Origin: Balanoglossus misakiensis
Taxonomy: Eukaryota; Hemichordata
Direction: 5' to 3'
DNA: 64,000 nucleotides
Assembly: GCA_040954595.2 (NCBI GenBank)
Contig: CM082579.2
Location: 6,014,001-6,078,000 of the forward strand
Position numbers and translations under genes: made by a program. Positions 14,495 to 26,021 of this stretch are shown here, piece by piece (within the stretch, counting starts at the first letter, position 1; each line of letters begins with the position of its first letter). The notes under the pieces are model-generated. The model saw only the letters and a list, made by a program, of their open reading frames with translations, had not been told where the DNA came from and made no database searches.

Positions 14495-15127
14495 TCACAA
14501 GAAATTAAACGATGCGCAAAAAAAAGAGAACGTGAACATTTCGAGTCACCGTTTTGGTTTTCAGGTCTTCATGTTTTGACATTAGAAACTTCACTTTGCA
14601 TGTATGTCTAAAACTCGAGCGAAGAGAATGGAGAAAAGGGGGTCACACGCAAGAAAGGTCGAACAGATTTCCAATTCAATCGCATTAACAACGGGATCAT
14701 TTCAGCGTGCTAAAAGGCTTCCACGTAGATAATTACAAATGCACAATGTAAATAAACCTGAATCACGTCGAAGTTCGAACTTTAGACTGCGCCTTTCTAG
14801 ACTAGCAATAGGTACTATCTCACAAGTCAAAAAGTTTGGTCTTGAGTTTTTAAACGACACGGCACAAACGCCAGTATAGGTCAACACGAATCATCCATAA
14901 ACGGAGGCACTGAAAAGAAAAATTCTACACGCGTACACTGGGTCGTCAAACCTACACGACTTTGCAGCTGTCATGTCTTAAAAATTCAAACACGGCAGTT
15001 TTTTACAGAACTTTATGCACATTATATACAAAAAATGTTGTTTTCTAAATATGTATATTAAAGTGTTCAAAAACTCACGGTTGTTCGTGACGTGTGGGTG
15101 AGAAATGTCTGACGCAAAAACTTGATA

Positions 15128-16123
15128 CTAGAGCAAGTGGTCAAGTTCCTGGGTCCTCGCCGGGCATTGGCACCCTCTCGAATGGGTGCTGTTATAGCAA
15201 GCTCGACACAGTTTCACGCATCCCTTCCCCGGCCAGTAACACCACAAACACGGAAGAACCAGCGACATGGCTCCCATCGCAGTCCACCTGATGCAGCAGT
15301 GGTTCTGTCCCGGTGCCGAACAGAGGCACGGCTTATCCGCACACATGTAATTGTCGTCGTAGTCGTCCGCCAGGCACGAGCAGCACTCCGAGCAGTGGAA
15401 GAAGGCGAACTTCACCGCGCACAAACACGTACACTTTTCCAGCACGCTGTCCGCCGAGAGCAGGCAGCGGTCGTTGCACAACGTCGTCTCCGGTAACTTT
15501 CCACTGTTCCGACACCCGGCGCACTTGCAGCGTCCGCAGTGCCGGCAGATGCGCTGCGACTGCGGCTCGCCGACGTGACACTGTTGCTGCTGCTGCTGTT
15601 TTTTCTGGTCTCGCTTACACTTCTCGATGTCGTCCGTGACGACGTCGACGTCCGGACGCGGGGCCGTCGCCGGCGGCTTGTTGAAGTCCGGCACCTTGTG
15701 ATCACTGTACGGCAGCTTGGGCGGGGGCTTGTTGAAGGGCGGCGGCGACTTCACCAGATGCGTGACGGTCCCGCAGCCATTCCTCGGGAAGTTCCCTCCG
15801 TTCTCCGTCGTCGTAATCAGAGTCAGTCTCCCAGATGGGATGGTAGCAGGCTGGGGATGTGGTGGACACGAGACTCTCCTGTTCATTGGACACTTTGGAT
15901 AAGTTTGTACTCTGGTGGTCGCCGCGCGACGCGTCCGCGGGGGAATAGGGGGAGGATGTTGCCTTCTCAACCAAGGGTCCTCGGTATACTCATTTCCCAC
16001 CCTTTCCTTTTTGTTCGGGGAAAACTGGTCAATAGACAGTATCTCCTGTCGACTAAACAAGTCGTTGTTATTTTCAGTCCGCGGTTGTCGAGTTACAACA
16101 GTTCCACCGGGATGAAACGCCAT
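15128..16123 (-). CDS. SPRY: Sprouty protein, RTK/ERK signalling inhibitor
   Basis: The gene encodes a 331-residue Sprouty, a membrane-associated feedback inhibitor of FGF and other receptor tyrosine kinase signalling to Ras/ERK. The family hallmark, the cysteine-rich C-terminal Sprouty domain, spans about residues 193-320. It contains CRHCGRCKC, NHCCIRWTAMGAMSL and PCLWCYWPGKGC. The N-terminal motif NEYTE (residues 44-48) holds the conserved tyrosine (Tyr46), equivalent to SPRY2 Tyr55, which is phosphorylated and recruits Cbl/Grb2. Between them lie proline-rich segments (PPPIPPRT at 57-64) and a six-glutamine run (176-181). The coding region is a single exon, as in vertebrate Sproutys. The ATG lies 12 bases inside an exon whose acceptor is at 16136. 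Which vertebrate paralogue is closest cannot be told, so the symbol is generic. Confidence 0.96.
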   Translation of the reverse strand: MAFHPGGTVVTRQPRTENNNDLFSRQEILSIDQFSPNKKERVGNEYTEDPWLRRQHPPPIPPRTRRAATTRVQTYPKCPMNRRVSCPPHPQPATIPSGRLTLITTTENGGNFPRNGCGTVTHLVKSPPPFNKPPPKLPYSDHKVPDFNKPPATAPRPDVDVVTDDIEKCKRDQKKQQQQQQCHVGEPQSQRICRHCGRCKCAGCRNSGKLPETTLCNDRCLLSADSVLEKCTCLCAVKFAFFHCSECCSCLADDYDDNYMCADKPCLCSAPGQNHCCIRWTAMGAMSLVLPCLWCYWPGKGCVKLCRACYNSTHSRGCQCPARTQELDHLL

Positions 16124-16135
16124 TTCTTGTCAGCA

Positions 16136-16771
16136 CTGCGGAGAGAATACATAATACGGCATTAACACCTTCAACCGGCATACATAATACATTGTGTGCA
16201 TTCACAAATCAAATATGGACGATTCCTCGAATAAAACATGATTTGCTACACCCAGAAACGGACATATATCCGAAAAATACGAGCCCTCAAAGTGACCAAG
16301 AGGGTCGTTTTTACAAGCTCTTAGGATATATCCCGAAAGTGTATCATATCCGTACATGTAACACGCATTTGGCCAGGTTAAATCCGGGCAGGAGAAAACG
16401 AAGGCGTGGGCGGCCATATCACATTAGAGGAAACGGCCCCATTCAACATCACACATATAACCGTGTGTACTATCTTAACACGGACTCCAAATCACAGCAG
16501 ACCCCCTTTTATCAGCGGTATTACCCACGTGTTAGCGATCACATTTGGTAGCTGTCGTCTCGGTTGATCAGCACGGTGGTCTCGCTTTCTAACTGCCTAG
16601 CCACTATCGATTAGGAAGCTGAGGTTCCGCCGAAGATGGCTCAAACAAACAGCGAGCCGTGCGAGTTCGTGCGCATACGTGAAGAAAAAAAGCGACCGAT
16701 GGGGTTTTATGAATGGGCCGCTGGGCGACTCGCAGGCGTGTTGGCGTTTCTCGAGAAAAGAGAACACTTAC
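16136..16771 (-). other. Candidate 5'-UTR intron of Sprouty
   Basis: On the minus strand a pyrimidine-rich acceptor ending CTCTCCGCAG lies immediately before position 16135, twelve bases upstream of the start codon. A possible donor, GTGAA/GTAAGTG, lies at 16772/16771, giving a 636-bp intron. A non-coding first exon followed by a single coding exon is the usual Sprouty architecture. The acceptor is convincing. The donor is one of several candidates; others with GTAAGT lie near 18.2 and 19.5 kb. Confidence 0.4.
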
Positions 16772-16972
16772 TTCACATTCCCACGTGTTCTACCGCTTCA
16801 GCGGAGCCGTGAAATAATCCAGAAATGCGACGGTGGCGAAATCACACGAGAAATCGGCGGAAAAAGTAGCCGAAAAGGACAGTGGCGGCCAGGTATTTCA
16901 CCGATTCACCATCGCTGGTCAATTGCCGTATGACTCTATGACGCTATTTACTTTGAACAGTAATTTCGAGGT

Positions 16973-17107
16973 GGGCGGGGCCTCCGCCATATATGGCGAT
17001 ATTGGCAGTTACTTGAGAATGCAGTCACTTGTAAACACAATCCAGTTATCTCAGTCTTGTTTCCGGTCGGTCTTTGTTCCGTTTTCTTATCACCGTAACA
17101 TGATTGG
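16973..17107 (-). promoter_or_regulatory. Candidate Sprouty promoter: GC, CArG, ETS, CCAAT
   Basis: Within 135 bp there is a GC box (GGGCGGGGCC, 16973-16982), a perfect CArG box (CCATATATGG, 16987-16996), an ETS core (CCGGAA on the minus strand, 17061-17066) and a CCAAT box on the minus strand (17103-17107). In minus-strand order this is CCAAT, ETS, SRF, GC, a plausible proximal promoter upstream of the proposed first exon. SRF with ETS-family ternary complex factors is a classical ERK-responsive pair, which would suit an ERK feedback inhibitor. Promoter activity is inferred. Confidence 0.4.
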
Positions 17108-18790
17108 CCAGCTTATGAATAGGGCCATGTTTACCCTTCGCGCACGCTGCCGGTCGAGTTGTGTTTGGCATGGGAAGCGGAGATCTACTCAAGGGGTTCT
17201 TTCCCGCGCTAGTACCACATGGCGAGCCACCGGAGGTGGGTCTGCACATCGGTTGCGTCCCAGACAAATACTAGAATTAATTTGCTAGCACTGTCTTGTG
17301 GCAAATTGCACTTTTTAAAATCTCGACATTCAGCATAAAGATCATTACAAATATAAAAGCTTTTATCGTCTTGTTTCCGACGTTAAAAACTCAAAAATTG
17401 CCCGTAGAAGACGATATGTTTGTTGCTATTATTTTGTTTTTCAAAACCAGTGGGGCGTGTTATCAACCATGTCACCGAAACCCCTATACCCATGTTGCCC
17501 GACACCACGAGCCCGATAACATGAAACTTCGAGAAATGTTTTCGCGTGCTGGCAACGGGCAGTGAGTCGTGCAGTCTGTTTAGCTTTGCTTTGTATATCA
17601 TAAGCGTCAGAGCCGCTAACATGTTAACAAGTGAAAAGTGACGATAGAAAGACTGCAACATGTGTGAAAAGGAAGAGAGGGCCGGCCGGCTGGCTAGTAG
17701 GTTCGAGAGCGCCATCAGAAAAAAACTAAGATGACGCAGATCTGGTTACGGAGCCTGACCACGCACGCCCCCAGGTACCCTTCCGAGCACGTGGCTTAAC
17801 GGAATAAATACCTCCTCTACTGAAAATTATCGCTCTTATTTCAAGTTGCCAAGGGTTTTTTATTTGCGTCGAGCCGAAACAGCTGAAGCTATGTCGATTT
17901 CATACTTTACAAGACGTGACTGAAATCAACATTTTATTGACGATAACTCGGAAATAATACCTAACAACTGGTTTAGCACAAAAGGAGTAAAAAGTAGCAA
18001 TAATTTCGGACAAATTATAGCATATTACCGGGGCCATCTTCCCCTAAAAGTGAAACCTTTGCTACACTGTATCCAATATCTCATCATTGCGACACTTAGG
18101 AATTCACAAATCGTTACATCATCCTTGCCCCATTGAACCAGATTTGTAGTCTGTTTCTTTATCACGAAATTGCAACGATGTAAGCTTATTTCGATGCGCT
18201 TACAACTTACGTCAGCCAGGCGACGCCCGAGTGTAATAGACAACCGTGAGAATGAAATATACACGTATTAAAGTGAAATGTCGACGATTAAATATCGGTT
18301 ACTGATTTCTGTTGGACGGGACGAGCCCCATTGCAAACATCATGTTTAACGCTTTTATTAGCATTTTATGACAACGTGAGTACATGTGTGTGGAGTTTAA
18401 GCTCATTAACAGTGATGATGATGATGATTGAGTGATCAGACACGGGTAAGTCATCAATTTCCGGATTATCTTAAGAATGCGACTGTTTGTGCAGACACAA
18501 GCAAAAAAGTTCCTGTGATTTAACGCACGGTTTGAGAATGCTGGTCGAATACCTCAGAAATAAATGGGGAAAACACAGGTCTTGTGTATTTATAGAAACC
18601 ACTGGAATTGGCACCAAAGAATTGCGGGGTTGAAAGGGGCCGTAAATTTTACTGTCTCCGGTGAAGACGTTCGCATGATCCCAAAATAGAAGACTATTCC
18701 TTCTTCATTCGTGCAAAAACAGCGGTGCAACTGTGCGTGAATAATGTGCAGTTTATTCGGTGTCTCCCTCGAAATTCCTGGTCCCCGTGA

Positions 18791-18902
18791 CATACATACA
18801 TACATACATACATACATACATACATACATACATACATACATACATACATACATACATACATACATACATACATACATACATACATACATACATACATACA
18901 TA
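18791..18902. repeat. (CATA)n microsatellite, 112 bp
   Basis: An uninterrupted CATA tetranucleotide array of about 28 units. All Met-Tyr-Val-Cys and Thr-Tyr-Ile-His type open frames over it are artefacts of the repeat. Confidence 0.97.
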
Positions 18903-21459
18903 ACGCAAGGGAATATTGCTATCAGCTTCAATGCATGATACGAGCGTCAATATGGCTAGATACGGGGTAAAAAGTCAATTTCAGTCAAGTTGGTCACAAT
19001 TTCACTCGTTTGAAACTTTGTTGCGGAGCGTGCGACTTTAAAACTTTAAATCACGTGACAACATTACGTGTCATGTGACGTGAACGCACAACCGCATACG
19101 ACACGGCCCCTCCCATGAAATTAGGCCGGTGTATTTCATGTCACGCGTGGGATAGGGAACGCACGCAAGGGGGACCAAAAAGACGTTACAACCGGCCAGG
19201 TGACGTTCCGTTAAACACTACGAGATCTGACGTAACTCGTTTGCACATTTGGTGGAGAAACTGGGCGATCGCACTAGGCCGTCCACACCAATTCACGTGC
19301 GTATGATCGTCACTATCACCTATGAAATAGCGACCTCATTGCGGCAACAAGTGGTCGAAATTTAAAGTTTCCCACACGGAAAGAGTGGGTAATATTATTT
19401 TCAATTAAACACACGTCGTGACAGACTGGTACATGGGTACAAAACCATGAACGGTACGGGAAAAAACTTCTTATCATACAAGAAATAGAGTATATACAAA
19501 AACTTACATTTGTCGCGATGTCACGTCAGTGAAATCACATGGCATAGGTGGAAAAGTATTACCACAGACAGCGAGCAGGCCAAAACTGTAGCCAGAGTCA
19601 CGACACAACGACGCCCTTTCGGAAGAACCACACTATCCACTGTCTATCTCCGCGCAGCTTGGTCGTTTTCGTATATCATATACAGGTGCGCCGGCCACCG
19701 CCAATATTAGCCAGCGGCTACACTCCGAAACGGTGAGAGAGCCGGACGCGTGCCTTCCGCGTCTTAAAATGCAGCCTCGCGTGGCTAAAATATTCCCGTG
19801 TCGACAACCAACCGACTGGGCTATCTTTGCGTGTTTATGAAATGACCTGGTTGCATATATCTAGTAGTCGCATATGGACCCCTAGGTATGGGGAGCTCAC
19901 ACTGGCGTGACGTCCCTGCCAACTAAATGATTTCTGCTTACAATAACAATACGCTGGTGGTATGTGACCTTGTTATTGAAACCACTCCGGATAATGATAT
20001 TTTTTGTAAGAGTTTGAATATAATTGAGATGAATTTCGCCAGTACTTGTCGATAGTATATAATAAACATGGCCAATCTTTAACGTTCACATGACATAGCG
20101 ACGGTACCTAAGTATTAGTTCTAACAGAAAGAAAACGCAAGTTATTTCATTTGATAAAATATCGCAAAAAAGTATATTTGTGGATAAAATATTTGCATGA
20201 CGCCGACAATAGACCTACATACATTTAATTTTTTTGTAAACCGTGTCTTGACGTGTTGTGGTATGCGTGGAGTGCAATACCCGTTGAAACTCACGCGAGA
20301 CATCGTAGCAAATCGTTCAAGTCTCGAGGAAGACGATCCCCCGGGGGGATAGACTCCTAAACATCGCCCCCGTAATAGGTTGTATCCTGTGGCGACACGG
20401 GGAATGCGTGGGCCCGGAATGCGCTTCGTGGCGTAATAGTAAATGCACTCACGCTTGCATCGGCCATCAACTATCTTCAAGACCATACGGAGGTCACCCA
20501 TCGGCACTGCAGACGTCCGCTGATAGTCGAAATAAACAAACAGAATCTTGGAATTCGGGCTTTATTTACTCGACAAGGAATATATTTGTTTGGCTTTTGT
20601 GGTCTCGCTGTGGATTTATCTCGGCTACCCCCGGTAGGAAACTATCTATCCGCGAGTGAATGGGGAGAAGATCACCATGCAAACCGCGTTCTCACGGACC
20701 CTGCACCCACAAATGTCAGAAGACACCACCGAAATATTAAGTGTTGCAAGTACGTGACCAAACTGAATGGCGAATTAGGAAGAAGCCAAAACCCAATAAA
20801 AGGCCCTTTCTTCAGGATTTCCCAGGTGCTGCTATTGAAAAGTGCGATTTTTTACAATCCCATTCACAGCTGCAAGCATTGGTATACATCGTCTGTGGTT
20901 TATAGCGCCCGTGCGCTACTGTTATCGACTGTACATTTGTATACAGGCTTGTATATAAGGGAAGGCAAGGCGATACCTCTATAGTATGGGACTGCAGTCT
21001 ATCACATAGTATACAAGGGCTAGATTTATTGCCTATTACGACATAGTATATCACGAACACAGGCGATCGGATTTCTCGGTATAAAAAAATACGTGTTTTA
21101 CGCGACGTAAGACGGCAAGGGATTGTGTTAACGACATGAGTGGATGTACCCAGATAAGATAAGCGCAATGGAAAACCAGTCGCCCACCACAAAAACCGCA
21201 GAGCGCGAGGGTGGCCCCGCGCTCCGCGGCTGGCTTTGCCAAGTCCAGAAGCGCGCGTTTGAGTGTAGGATTTCTTGCGATCGCAAAGATATCTTATACT
21301 TTGAGCCTGGTGACGGCGAGACAGAGGAATATCTAAGCCCGACGCATTAAAATCTGATCGCATATTACGACCCAATCACCGAAGTCGCCTGTAACTGTCG
21401 CAGTGGCGCGACGGAGTGGCAGCCCCCGGGGAGGGGAGCGCGGACAAAATTGAAGTTGT

Positions 21460-21481
21460 TCTCTCTCTCTCTCTCTCTCTC
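21460..21481. repeat. (CT)n microsatellite
   Basis: A short CT array followed by CAGCTGCATTGCAC. Nearly the same junction (CAGTTGCATTGCAC) follows the CT array near 26020, so both may belong to one dispersed repeat. Confidence 0.8.
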
Positions 21482-22651
21482 AGCTGCATTGCACTGATAT
21501 CGAAAACACCCAATATATGTTGTGCAGTGACATTTCAAAGAACTAAACTCTTCAAAAAGATCTGTCTTACTGCCGCGTTTATAAAAAAAAGCGAGAGGTA
21601 TCTTAGTTTCAAAGAGCAGAGTTCAAAATGGATATCAAATCTACTTTCCATCAATACCGTTAGTCCATATAACCCGTCTTTATGAGTCTTGGCCGAGATA
21701 GGAAAGTCTACTGAAAGTGATGGTAAAAAATATCGAAACGGTTATCTGGAAAGTGAAAAGTCGGTATATATTACCTGCGCGAGGCTGCGAAGTGTCCGAC
21801 ACGCCACATACACACGTGTTCCTCCAAGCATAGACGTTCGTCGACGTGTCCGCGTGTGCGCCCACTCCGATCCAACACTGGGCGGAAAATTTTGACTGCT
21901 TGGGTTATTTCGGTCGGTTTAAGGCCAGTCTGTCTTGTTGCGAAACAAATAACAGGATACCCATGTTTAAAAATAAGAGAACCGGCTGCTATTTCTGTCC
22001 CGGCCCCGTCCGGAGCTGAAAGTAGAATGTGAGGATGCAACTTGTCACGGGGAGATATGGAAGCTTGCGAGGGATCCCAGACTAAGAGGCTCGCTTTGAT
22101 TGACACGTCACGGACAGCGATGGCACTTTATGGCCGATATCAGTGGAATACGGATGCACGCACTGGATAAGGATGCACACACTGGATAGGGAAAGCCGAG
22201 ACTGGCTCGACGACCCCCGGTGCACCCCAAACCACAAAACTCGATCACCCACAATGCTTCCGGTTTCCCCCCGACAAACGAGTCTCAAACATAAATAGCA
22301 CTTTGATTCCATATGATGACGTTTGTCCCGTCGGTAACTATGGTGATACGGCCATATTTAGCAACTCCCCTCAGCGATCCGGTAAATGATCTGACTCTCA
22401 CACAGGAATAGGAAGGCCCCGAAATAGATACAACGCGTGCAGGAAAGTCAATTTTCCCCCGGTTGAATACTCGAGTTTCTCGGTTTCCAACGCGATGGGA
22501 GAAATATCGTCGGTTAATTTAGTATCTTGTATACCGAGTGAGTCACACCTTCCTCGATCGGCGTCACCGGCTGGTAGAGGGAGCCGTGTTATGTAAAGAG
22601 AAGCGAAACTCGTATGCGGTCAGGCTTTTTTTCGATGTGGAGGCGGATGAT

Positions 22652-22667
22652 CACCCGGGGGCGCTAC
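22652..22667 (+). promoter_or_regulatory. CTCF-like motif
   Basis: CACCCGGGGGCGCTAC resembles the CTCF core with its GGGGGCGCTA half. Binding is not shown. Confidence 0.3.
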
Positions 22668-25600
22668 TCCTATCCCGCTTTGGTTGACCTTAGGCCATAA
22701 ACGCGAAGGGACTCCACTGTTGCGGGGTGGTGAGTGAAACAGCGGTTCAACTCGCCATCTGCGGCAACGTTTACGCATCTATCCAAGATGGGGAAGCTCT
22801 GTGAAAATCAGTGGTGATATTTCCGTCGCTTGCGCGCACGATCCGCCGACGTCTGTACGTGTTCCGATCTCCGAGACCGTCTAGTCTGCGCTGAATGGTG
22901 GGCGTCTGTCTCGCTTTCTATCTCGTTATTGGGCTGCCCCGTCTAGCCATCACTTTCGAATGACCTCGTCACTTCGTAGAACACAATGACTAAATCAATG
23001 TACCGTTTAGTTGGAAACACATTCATTGGGGGAAAACCTCACATTTTCTGTTATGGCCAGCGGTTGCCAGGAAACCCATCCGCACGGCAGTAAAGTCAGT
23101 ATTGTCCGCGCCAAAAGAAATTCGATAAAAGGCATAGACAGTATAGAGATAACGGGGACATCCGTCTGGCACTAAATGCATAAGCAAACCGAATTTTCTT
23201 TTTTTTACATCAATCGAACACGCAACTTTCTGAAATTGACTTCACGAGTGAAACGTGAACCACTTAATATCCTCCAAGTTTGTTCGATAAATCTCGAGTC
23301 CAACACAAAATTTTCGCACTCACACTCACAGACTTGCACCTCATATCGGACACAGCCAATCTTGTTTTGCATTTATCTAGATGATCTATAAAGCATCCTT
23401 ACAAGTTGGTTTCCTGGCTACGATAAATACTTGGTCCTGGGGAAGAGGATGGTCACGATGATGTCTAGTCGGTTTGAAAACCACTGGTGGAATTGTTCGC
23501 GGTGCTGAAGAGCGCCCACTATAGTTGTATTTCACAAATCTGGGCCACATGGTGACGCAGAATCGTGTAATGAATGAAGAGGATGCAGGGTTTCTGGAAA
23601 CTATGCAATATCGAATAAAAATGGTCGTATCCATAGTATTAACGGAACTAGTAGAGTACATTTACATTTCGCCCACCCCGTTTGTAAAGTTGACTTGTCA
23701 AAAATCAGTTTACAACGGGACACATTTTTCCCCGACTTGATTTTTCGTGACTGCCACGAGAAGGGCTCTCCACTTGGCAACGGTCACAGTAGTGTCATTA
23801 AGGGATGATCTGGACATGTGCATCTGTCGCCTGACAATAATTTACCGGTGTTGGAATTTCACAGTTGGGCCGTCGCCGAATCCTGTCAGTTGACATGGGC
23901 CCATATCTCCAGAAAATATTTACACTTGCTTGTTTAAAAATGGTGTAAATCATGTTTTTTTCGCAGCATGGTGCAACGTCGTTTTGAAATATGCCATTTC
24001 TGTAAACACCGGCGGGGAAACTTTATTTTTGTACGACTTAACATCTTGCTTGCGTGACATTACAGGGTTTGGTTGGGGGTTGTTTGGGAAATATGAAGGC
24101 GTTGTGTCGATTGATGGTTCTAAATGATGATTTCCAAACATGTTATCAAATCCCGGGGTCTGGACCCCCCTTAAAATATCTATAATTTGGACCTCAGTGA
24201 GCGGGTTACCACGCGAAACACTATAGACGCTCGCAACCAATGTTCTCATGCAAAGACGTTTGTCCCATTACAAGAGAAAAGCGCTGCAAATCGGATCACG
24301 GTGTGGCCTTGATGAGGGGGATTTTCTCTCCTTACGGGGGAATTGGGTAAAACATTAGTTGTGTTTAGTCGATCAACCAGAAGAGCGGTTCGAGAAATAA
24401 AAAACTTTCCTAAAATTGCATTACACTTGCACACCATCTGATGCCGGGGGTGGGGGGGGGGGAGCATCTCGAAGTATCACGGAGAAAGATGATTTTCCGC
24501 TAATTGCAAGATCTCGCGAGACTTGATTGATTACCGTAGCAACGGGTTGAGAAGGCCAGTTTTTAACAGTGCTTTTTTTTTCTTTGTATGTGGGTTTTGT
24601 GGACGTTTATTACTTGTTTGTACGTTTATGGCCGGTGTTAAACAGTGGCATCTGTGGCCCGACCCAGTCTTACATTATCCAAACATAGCCGTCGGGGATG
24701 TAACTATTTTTGGATTTAAAACGGAAAAGTGGGCGGAAAACAAACAATAGTTTTCACGACGGAGGAATTGTCTGTGAGCTGGTAGCAGAAAGATATTTTT
24801 ACCTTGTCTGGACTGATGACATGCGCATAAGGCCCTCTGACCTTTCAATTTCGTTAAGGCTATCGCTGTGGAAATTCAGTGGGAGCGATGTTGGCACAGG
24901 CGCCCCGTACCGTACCTTCAGCACTCGGCCACGTGAAAATCCTACTGACTGCGTCACTAGTTTTTATTAGGAAGTCCCAGAAAAGCACGAGGGACCGTCG
25001 GTTCTCTCTCCCTTATCTACACCCACCGTCTGCCGGGGGGGGGGGGGCTGCACATGCAACGGAAACATCGCTCACGTCATTCATGTGAAAGCCACATATT
25101 TGATCATCATTTATTTCCAATGGCTGGGCAGGATGTAAAGGAAGACGGTATCGTGGCAGGAGCTTGTTTTGAGTTGGGGCATATGCTGCAATTCAGTATC
25201 TCGAGGTTTTGCCATGTGTTGGACGGCAAAAGGAGACTTCCAACACACAAACAAGGCAAAACCTCGTGCTACTGAACTGCAGCTAGCGGCATATTTGCTA
25301 CTGTGAATCCGAAATGCAGAAAAATTGCCAAATAAATGTCGATTTGTTGCCCAGATAAGTTCTAGTTGCCAAGGCCCGTATGGTCACCAAAGAAGTGAAA
25401 AATGCGGTGACAGCCTGCAGGTTATGCAGAGCAAAGTATCGTCGTAAACCACGACCTCTCTACGGCAAGAGTTTCCGGGGTAGATGACTTTGGCTCGCGA
25501 GAATGGAAAAAAAAGTCTTGTTTCAAAAACCACCATGACACGTAGACCAAGCGACCGGCGCGTGGGGTTGGAGTGCGCGCGGCGTCATTTGTGTGCGAGA

Positions 25601-25985
25601 GAGTGTGTGACCTCGTGAGGTAAACCGCATTTGTCTCATCTCAGCGGGGCAACATCAAGGAATGTTTGAATGAACTAGAATATGACTGAATGGCCTGAAA
25701 GGAAACCAAGAAGCAGGCCGAACAAAGAGTTTGTTTTGATCGCTAACGCTTTCTATCGCCTTATACATTCCCACGCATGCTCGTTCCCACGTCCTTGTTG
25801 GGCGAATTCGGTCTCTAGTGCAGGCATAGAACCTGGAGCGGGTCTATGGTATATGGTACAGGCAAGCGTGCTTTCAAAATTACTAATGGTGTGAGAAACA
25901 GTGCACGTTAGCCTACAGCTGGGGCGATCGCGCTGTACACACATATATACACCACACATATTCTCTCCCCCCCCCTCCTCAGTCA

Positions 25986-26021
25986 GCTCTCTCTCTCTCT
26001 CTCCGTCTCTCTCTCTCTCTC
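25986..26021. repeat. CT-rich microsatellite
   Basis: An imperfect CT array interrupted by CCGT, followed by the same TGCATTGCAC sequence seen after the CT array at 21460-21481. Confidence 0.8.

Noticed and set aside
15539-16165. 208-codon plus-strand frame
   Set aside because: Antisense shadow of the Sprouty coding exon, which has clear family motifs on the minus strand.
18590-18950. Open frames of Met-Tyr-Val-Cys or Thr-Tyr-Ile-His repeats
   Set aside because: They are translations of the (CATA)n microsatellite. The array has no unique spacers, so it is not a CRISPR either.
20812-21375. 187-codon minus-strand frame in the CpG-rich domain
   Set aside because: No recognisable domain, odd composition and no paired splice sites. 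Long chance frames are expected in this GC-richer stretch.
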